64,000 nucleotides of DNA, taken from NCBI RefSeq assembly GCF_001665835.1, contig NZ_LZSX01000080.1:1-64000 (forward strand). The letters run 5' to 3'. The DNA is from Mycobacterium colombiense (GTDB taxonomy: Bacteria; Actinomycetota; Actinomycetes; Mycobacteriales; Mycobacteriaceae). A program made the translations under genes and the position numbers. Below, in pieces: positions 58,588 to 64,000 of this stretch. How positions within the stretch are numbered: the stretch's first letter is position 1; each line of letters starts with the position of its first letter. Below the pieces are notes generated by a model, which saw only the letters and a list, made by a program, of their open reading frames with translations, ran no database searches and was not told the DNA's origin.

Positions 58588-59609
58588 GAACCATCCTCGC
58601 GATCGAAACCTCCTGCGACGAAACGGGAGTCGGCATCGCACGACTGGACGCCGACGGCACCGTGACGCTGCTGGCCGACGAGGTGGCGTCCAGCGTCGAC
58701 GAACACGTGCGGTTCGGCGGCGTGGTACCCGAGATCGCCTCCCGCGCCCACCTGGAGGCGTTAGGCCCCGCCATGCGCCGCGCGCTGTCGACCGCCGGCC
58801 TGGACAGGCCCGACGTCGTCGCGGCCACCATCGGGCCCGGGCTGGCCGGCGCCCTGCTGGTGGGAATCGCTGCGGCCAAAGCCTATTCGGCCGCCTGGGA
58901 CGTGCCCTTCTACGCGGTGAACCACCTGGGCGGGCACCTTGCCGCCGACGTCTACGAGCACGGGCCGCTGCCCGAGTGCGTGGCGCTGCTGGTCTCCGGC
59001 GGCCACACCCACCTGTTGCACGTGCGCTCGCTCGGCGAGCCAATTATCGAGCTGGGCAGCACCGTCGACGACGCCGCCGGCGAGGCCTACGACAAGGTGG
59101 CGCGGCTGCTGGGCCTGGGCTACCCGGGCGGCAGGGTGCTCGATGAGCTGGCCCGCACCGGAGACCCCGACGCCATCGCCTTCCCGCGCGGCATGACCGG
59201 GCCGCGAGACGACCCGTACGCGTTCAGCTTCTCCGGGCTCAAGACGGCCGTCGCGCGCTATCTGGAAAGCCACCCGGACGCGGTGAACGCCGACATCGCG
59301 GCCGGGTTCCAGGAGGCCGTCGCCGACGTATTGACTCACAAGGCGGTGCGCGCCGCCACCGCGCTCGGCGTGCAGACCCTGCTGATCGCCGGGGGAGTGG
59401 CCGCGAATTCGCGGTTGCGCGAGCTGGCGGAGCAGCGCTGCGCGACGGCCGGGCTGACGCTGCGGATCCCCAGGCCGCGGCTGTGCACCGACAACGGGGC
59501 GATGATCGCGTCCTTCGCCGCGCACCTGGTGGCCGCCGGGGCGCCGCCCTCGCCGCTGGACGCGCCCAGCGACCCGGGCCTGCCGGTGGTAAAGGCCCAG
59601 GTGAGCTGA
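58584..59609 (+). CDS. tsaD: tRNA N6-threonylcarbamoyltransferase
   Basis: 341 residues from GTG 58584 (RTILAIETSCDETGVGIAR). The metal-binding HxxxH is in NHLGGHLAADVY; DDAAGEAYDKVARLLGLGYPGG and SFSGLKTAV are family signatures, and the C-terminal metal Asp lies in CTDNGAMIA. It transfers the threonylcarbamoyl group to A37 of tRNA. Last gene of the operon; groES-groEL1 lies 249 bases downstream under its own control. No terminator was clear after it. Confidence 0.95.
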   Translation: MRTILAIETSCDETGVGIARLDADGTVTLLADEVASSVDEHVRFGGVVPEIASRAHLEALGPAMRRALSTAGLDRPDVVAATIGPGLAGALLVGIAAAKAYSAAWDVPFYAVNHLGGHLAADVYEHGPLPECVALLVSGGHTHLLHVRSLGEPIIELGSTVDDAAGEAYDKVARLLGLGYPGGRVLDELARTGDPDAIAFPRGMTGPRDDPYAFSFSGLKTAVARYLESHPDAVNADIAAGFQEAVADVLTHKAVRAATALGVQTLLIAGGVAANSRLRELAEQRCATAGLTLRIPRPRLCTDNGAMIASFAAHLVAAGAPPSPLDAPSDPGLPVVKAQVS

Positions 59610-59660
59610 CGTTCGCTGAGCGCGGACACGCCAACCCGGAAGAAGCAGCAGGGTGCCCTT

Positions 59661-59692
59661 GAGTGCTAGCACTCGCATGTATAGAGTGCTAG
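59661..59692 (+). promoter_or_regulatory. CIRCE operator (HrcA site) with an extra half-site
   Basis: CTAGCACTC (59666-59674), nine bases, then GAGTGCTAG (59684-59692) is a near-perfect CIRCE element, the HrcA repressor site of heat-shock genes. Just upstream, GAGTGC at 59661-59666 makes the left arm itself part of a perfect 14-base palindrome GAGTGCTAGCACTC (59661-59674). So three alternating half-sites are present. It lies 167 bases upstream of the groES start. Confidence 0.92.
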
Positions 59693-59810
59693 GTGGCAAT
59701 CGGCCAAGCCCTGTGTCGGCACCCGCGACGACGGCGCTCGGGCACGGACGGATGCCGAACACCTGATAACTCGGAAGGTTCGGGGTCAACCCGTACCGGC
59801 CGTCAACACC

Positions 59811-59831
59811 GGTCCGGGGATGTCCCGGACC
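59811..59831 (+). promoter_or_regulatory. Hairpin in groES 5' leader
   Basis: GGTCCGGG (59811-59818) pairs perfectly with CCCGGACC (59824-59831) with a five-base loop. It ends 27 bases before the groES GTG, so it will be part of the leader RNA. It may stabilise the messenger or act as a temperature-sensitive structure; nothing decides between these. TGGAGGG at about 59843-59849 is the ribosome site and lies outside the stem. Confidence 0.5.
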
Positions 59832-59858
59832 CGACCCAAACACTGGAGGGCTCCAATC

Positions 59859-60161
59859 GTGGCGAAGGTGAAGATCAAGCCACTCGAGGACAAGATTCTC
59901 GTGCAGGCCAACGAGGCCGAGACCACGACCGCGTCTGGTCTGGTCATTCCTGACACCGCCAAGGAGAAGCCGCAGGAAGGCACCGTCGTCGCAGTCGGCC
60001 CCGGCCGATGGGACGAAGACGGCGCGAAGCGCATCCCGCTGGACGTCTCGGAAGGCGACACCGTCATCTACAGCAAGTACGGCGGCACCGAGATCAAGTA
60101 CGGCGGCGAGGAGTACCTGATCCTGTCGGCACGCGACGTGCTGGCTGTGGTCTCCAAGTAA
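59859..60161 (+). CDS. groES: Co-chaperonin GroES (Cpn10)
   Basis: 100 residues from GTG 59859 (AKVKIKPLEDKILVQ). The mobile loop is TTTASGLVIPDTA, which binds GroEL. It caps the chaperonin and is a dominant mycobacterial antigen. Controlled by CIRCE upstream. groEL1 follows after 80 bases with a strong hairpin between them. Confidence 0.98.
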   Translation: MAKVKIKPLEDKILVQANEAETTTASGLVIPDTAKEKPQEGTVVAVGPGRWDEDGAKRIPLDVSEGDTVIYSKYGGTEIKYGGEEYLILSARDVLAVVSK

Positions 60162-60171
60162 TAACCGTGTT

Positions 60172-60217
60172 CCGCCCCGGCGATCCCCGCGCTTTGCGCG
60201 GGTGATTTCCGGGGCGG
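60172..60217 (+). terminator. Intercistronic hairpin between groES and groEL1
   Basis: CCGCCCCGG (60172-60180) pairs with CCGGGGCGG (60209-60217), and inside it CCCGCGC (60186-60192) pairs with GCGCGGG (60196-60202) around a TTT loop. No T-run follows. It probably acts as an attenuator or processing/stabilising element that lets groES and groEL1 be expressed at different levels. Confidence 0.6.
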
Positions 60218-60241
60218 CATGCGTTTGGCTGAAGGAGCCTG

Positions 60242-61861
<1,620 letters not shown>

Positions 61862-61874
61862 GTGAACAATGACG

Positions 61875-61913
61875 AGCGCCCCCGGCTCACAAGGCCGGGG
61901 GCGCTTGTTTGTT
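61875..61913 (+). terminator. Rho-independent terminator of groES-groEL1
   Basis: AGCGCCCCCGGC (61875-61886) and GCCGGGGGCGCT (61894-61905) form a perfect 12-pair stem with a seven-base loop, followed by TGTTTGTTT. This is a full intrinsic terminator, stronger than most in the window. Confidence 0.93.
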
Positions 61914-62085
61914 TGCTGAGCAGCGCTGTCCGACTGTGGGGCTTCGGGACGAAGTCCGAAGGATTTCCGTGCATAACCCCGAGAGTCGGCGGCCTGGCGA
62001 TGGTACGCCTCCGTCCGCGCTGTCCGGCATCTGCGTGCTCAGAATTTTCGCATCGCCTGGCCACTGAAGTGCCTAAGCTCAGCGC

Positions 62086-62877
62086 ATGGACATGGACGGG
62101 AAGCGAGTGCTGATCACGGGCGCGTCGCGAGGCATCGGCGAGGCGTTTGCGCACGCCTTCGCGGAGGCGGGGGCCACCGTCGCGCTGGTCGCACGCAGCA
62201 AGGACGCGATTCAGGCACTCGCGGCTGAGCTTGGCGGCACCGCCCATCCCGCCGACCTCTCAGATCCGGCGCAGGTCGACGGCCTCTTCAGTCACATCGA
62301 GGATGAAGCTGGTCCGATCGACATTCTGGTGAACAATGCTGGCATCGGACCTCCGGCTGCGTTCACCGACGAGGCCGACCACCTGCGTCAAATCACCCAA
62401 GTCAACTACCTTGCCCCGGCCGAATTGTGCCGTCAGGCCATACCTCGGATGCTCGGGAACGGCGGTGGCCACATCGTCAACATGTCTTCGATTGCAGGCG
62501 TCGGTGTGTTCCCGGGCCTGGTCAGCTACTGCGTGTCCAAGGCGGCGCTGTCCCACTTCACCGCGGGACTGCGGGCCGAGCTCCGGGGATTGCCGATCGG
62601 TACCACCCTTGTGGAACTCGGCCCGATACCCACCGAGATGCGCACCGGATTCTATGATTACGAGCCGACAGCGCAGTCGTTCCGGCGCTTCTACCAAACG
62701 CGTCTCATGGTGGACGTCCCGCGCGCGAAGGTTGCCAATAAGGTTGTCAAGGCCGTCTATAAACGCCGTAGGCACGTGCGGATTCCTAAGCGAACAGCCC
62801 TCTTCCTGATGTTGTCTGAAGGGCCTCGGCGAGTCACCGAACTGATGCTCATCGGCGTCCCGCATCGCGTCGATTAG
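62086..62877 (+). CDS. Short-chain dehydrogenase/reductase
   Basis: 263 residues, classical SDR. The cofactor motif is TGASRGIG (about 11-18), NNAG is at VNNAGIG, and the catalytic Ser-Tyr-Lys are in MSSIAGVGVFPGLVSYCVSK (Tyr and Lys in YCVSK). The longer C-terminal part suggests the subgroup that acts on lipophilic or steroid-like substrates. Not part of an operon: terminators lie before and after it. G+C is slightly lower than in the neighbours. ATG 62086; ATG 62092 is an alternative. Confidence 0.9.
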   Translation: MDMDGKRVLITGASRGIGEAFAHAFAEAGATVALVARSKDAIQALAAELGGTAHPADLSDPAQVDGLFSHIEDEAGPIDILVNNAGIGPPAAFTDEADHLRQITQVNYLAPAELCRQAIPRMLGNGGGHIVNMSSIAGVGVFPGLVSYCVSKAALSHFTAGLRAELRGLPIGTTLVELGPIPTEMRTGFYDYEPTAQSFRRFYQTRLMVDVPRAKVANKVVKAVYKRRRHVRIPKRTALFLMLSEGPRRVTELMLIGVPHRVD

Positions 62878-62939
62878 CGCTACGCCGGTGCACCCGCCCC
62901 GGACACGGGCAGGGCACCACCGCACTAGGTAGTGCCGAA

Positions 62940-62972
62940 GAAACACCCCCGGCGCATCGCCGGGGGTGTTTC
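62940..62972 (+). terminator. Strong terminator after the SDR gene
   Basis: The arms GAAACACCCCCGGCG (62940-62954) and CGCCGGGGGTGTTTC (62958-62972) pair perfectly over 15 bases around a cat loop. A-run before and T-run after the stem allow it to work in both directions. It is only nine bases ahead of the cyclase start, so the cyclase promoter must overlap it or lie within the start region. Confidence 0.88.
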
Positions 62973-62981
62973 GTTACTGGC

Positions 62982-64000
62982 ATGGATCGCATTTGGCAGT
63001 GGGCGTGGGATCGGTTCGCGTCGAGGTACTCGTGGGCGGGCTGGGTGCTCACGCTCCCCCTGGCACTCCCGGTTTATCTCGCCTGGTCGTTGGGCATTGT
63101 CGCCTTCGAGAGGTCCGATCGCTACGCAGAGGCCGCCGCAGTGACAGTGGTCGCCGTGCTCGCATACCTGTATGTACTGATAGTTCCCGGCGGAAGTGAT
63201 CCCCGCCTCATTGAGCGGTGGGTCGCCGGCGACGGCGTCGATCGAGAGAGCGCACTGCGCGCCACCTACAGCTATGGCCGGAAACTGATTGCGAGGGGGG
63301 TGGTCGTCACCTTTGTTTGGATCGCGGCCCTGTTCGTTGGCATCGGGATGATTGCCGGGGCGAGCGGGTCACGGCTCATCCAGTACGCGATTCTGGGCGC
63401 CGTCGCCGGAACGGCCGGCCAGCTGATCACTGTGCACAGCTACGTCGAATCAATCTTGCGGCCCGCCAGGGCTGCGATCGCCTCGGATACGGGGATCGGC
63501 GATTCCCTGCCTCGCTCTCGCCCGGCGTTCGCCACGTGGACCAGCGTGGCCATGCTCGCAGTGGGGTGGGCGTTTGCCGTCGCGGGCGCGATTCTGGGAG
63601 CTGTGTTAGACGTGACCAGGCACGGCCCTGCCCTCGCCATGGCGATCGGTGGTGTACTGGTGCTCGGCATCGGGCCGTCGCTCTGGGCCGCGTACTCGCC
63701 ACTCCTGCAACCCATTCGCGATCTCGCCGCAGGAACTGAGCGCGTTGCGGCCGGTGATTTCAGCCAACGGCTACCGGTGGTGCAAGACGACGACCTCGGC
63801 GCGCTGGCGGCGTCGTTCAACCGCATGCAGGCGGGACTGACTGAGCGGCAACGACTTCAGGCCGCGTTCGGAACCTACGTCGACCCGGCCTTGGCGGCGC
63901 GGCTGCTCGCGCAGGGCGACGACGTCTTCACCGGCGAGCGCCGTGAGGTGACCGTGATGTTCGTCGACATCCGCGACTTCACCCCGTTCGCGGAGGCCAA
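62982..64000 (+). CDS. Membrane adenylate/guanylate cyclase (3' end cut by window)
   Basis: At least 339 residues are open to the end of the window without a stop. About six membrane helices (WVLTLPLALPVYLAWSLG; VVAVLAYLYVLIVP; VVTFVWIAALFVGIGM; others to about residue 245) are followed by a HAMP domain (LLQPIRDLAAGTERVAAGDF ... LAASFNRMQ). The start of a class III cyclase domain follows, FVDIRDFTPFAE, where the first Asp is a metal ligand. The layout matches the M. tuberculosis Rv1318c-Rv1320c/Rv3645 family, which makes cAMP. The ATG is nine bases after a strong terminator, and no clear ribosome site is seen. Confidence 0.9.
   Translation, partial: MDRIWQWAWDRFASRYSWAGWVLTLPLALPVYLAWSLGIVAFERSDRYAEAAAVTVVAVLAYLYVLIVPGGSDPRLIERWVAGDGVDRESALRATYSYGRKLIARGVVVTFVWIAALFVGIGMIAGASGSRLIQYAILGAVAGTAGQLITVHSYVESILRPARAAIASDTGIGDSLPRSRPAFATWTSVAMLAVGWAFAVAGAILGAVLDVTRHGPALAMAIGGVLVLGIGPSLWAAYSPLLQPIRDLAAGTERVAAGDFSQRLPVVQDDDLGALAASFNRMQAGLTERQRLQAAFGTYVDPALAARLLAQGDDVFTGERREVTVMFVDIRDFTPFAEA

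Noticed and set aside
59659..59680. Possible HspR site (HAIR, CTTGAGT...ACTCAAG) upstream of groES
   Set aside because: Only the left half CTTGAGT is present; the right half fits CIRCE and not HAIR.
61862..62113. Plus-strand frame after groEL1
   Set aside because: It reads through the terminator hairpin and has no homology.

Overview
The window is the start of a mycobacterial contig. High G+C, GTG and TTG starts, a complete ESX-4 type VII secretion locus with three cutinases, groES-groEL1 with a His-rich GroEL1 tail, and long runs of genes in the order known from Mycobacterium tuberculosis (Rv3463-Rv3465 and Rv3417c-Rv3462c) all point to Mycobacterium. It is probably a slow-growing non-tuberculous species of the M. 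avium or M. simiae type, judged from protein resemblance recalled from memory, not from a search. The first 50 bases are not genomic: they are an Illumina Nextera adapter end.

Layout. 51-5541: a compact cluster (partial unknown protein, FabH-like ketosynthase III, HisC-like aminotransferase, MarR regulator, 38-residue protein, FAD monooxygenase, O-methyltransferase) that looks like a small specialised-metabolite pathway. 5554-9161: the valine catabolic operon mmsA-fadE9-mmsB, on the minus strand. 9265-13716: a flavoprotein, then a tight operon of an ECF sigma factor, a membrane-anchored Rieske protein with a cytoplasmic N-terminal segment, a cupredoxin lipoprotein, a Tat-type metallophosphoesterase and a membrane protein. 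13687-16290: two tandem acyltransferase-3 genes and the 5' stub of a third. 16507-19874: rmlB, rmlC and two LLM-type oxidoreductases. 19903-23144: a histidine kinase with a cyclic-nucleotide-binding-like domain, overlapping a response regulator fused to a thioredoxin-reductase-like flavoenzyme.

23396-28020 is the infA-rpmJ-rpsM-rpsK-rpsD-rpoA-rplQ-truA translation/transcription block. 28025-40127 is ESX-4: three cutinases (minus), eccB4, convergent mycP4 and eccD4, divergent eccC4, an Rv3446c-like gene, esxU and esxT. rplM-rpsI and glmM follow, then a pair of WXG100/ESX-associated-like proteins. 44658-47227 holds minus-strand accessory genes (LLM oxidoreductase, SnoaL-like protein, alpha/beta-hydrolase lacking its Ser nucleophile, a 64-residue protein). 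47228-47790 is a low-G+C stretch before glmS.

49786-61861 contains two membrane proteins, nnr, gadB, then alr and an overlapping alpha/beta hydrolase-tsaE-tsaB-rimI-tsaD operon (cell wall D-alanine and tRNA t6A synthesis), followed by CIRCE-controlled groES-groEL1. The window ends with an SDR gene between two strong terminators and a membrane adenylate/guanylate cyclase cut by the window edge.

The most unusual elements are the 5' biosynthetic cluster with a ketosynthase lacking its catalytic His, the ECF sigma factor paired with a membrane Rieske protein that may be its redox-sensing anti-sigma factor, and the kinase with its receiver-flavoenzyme fusion partner.
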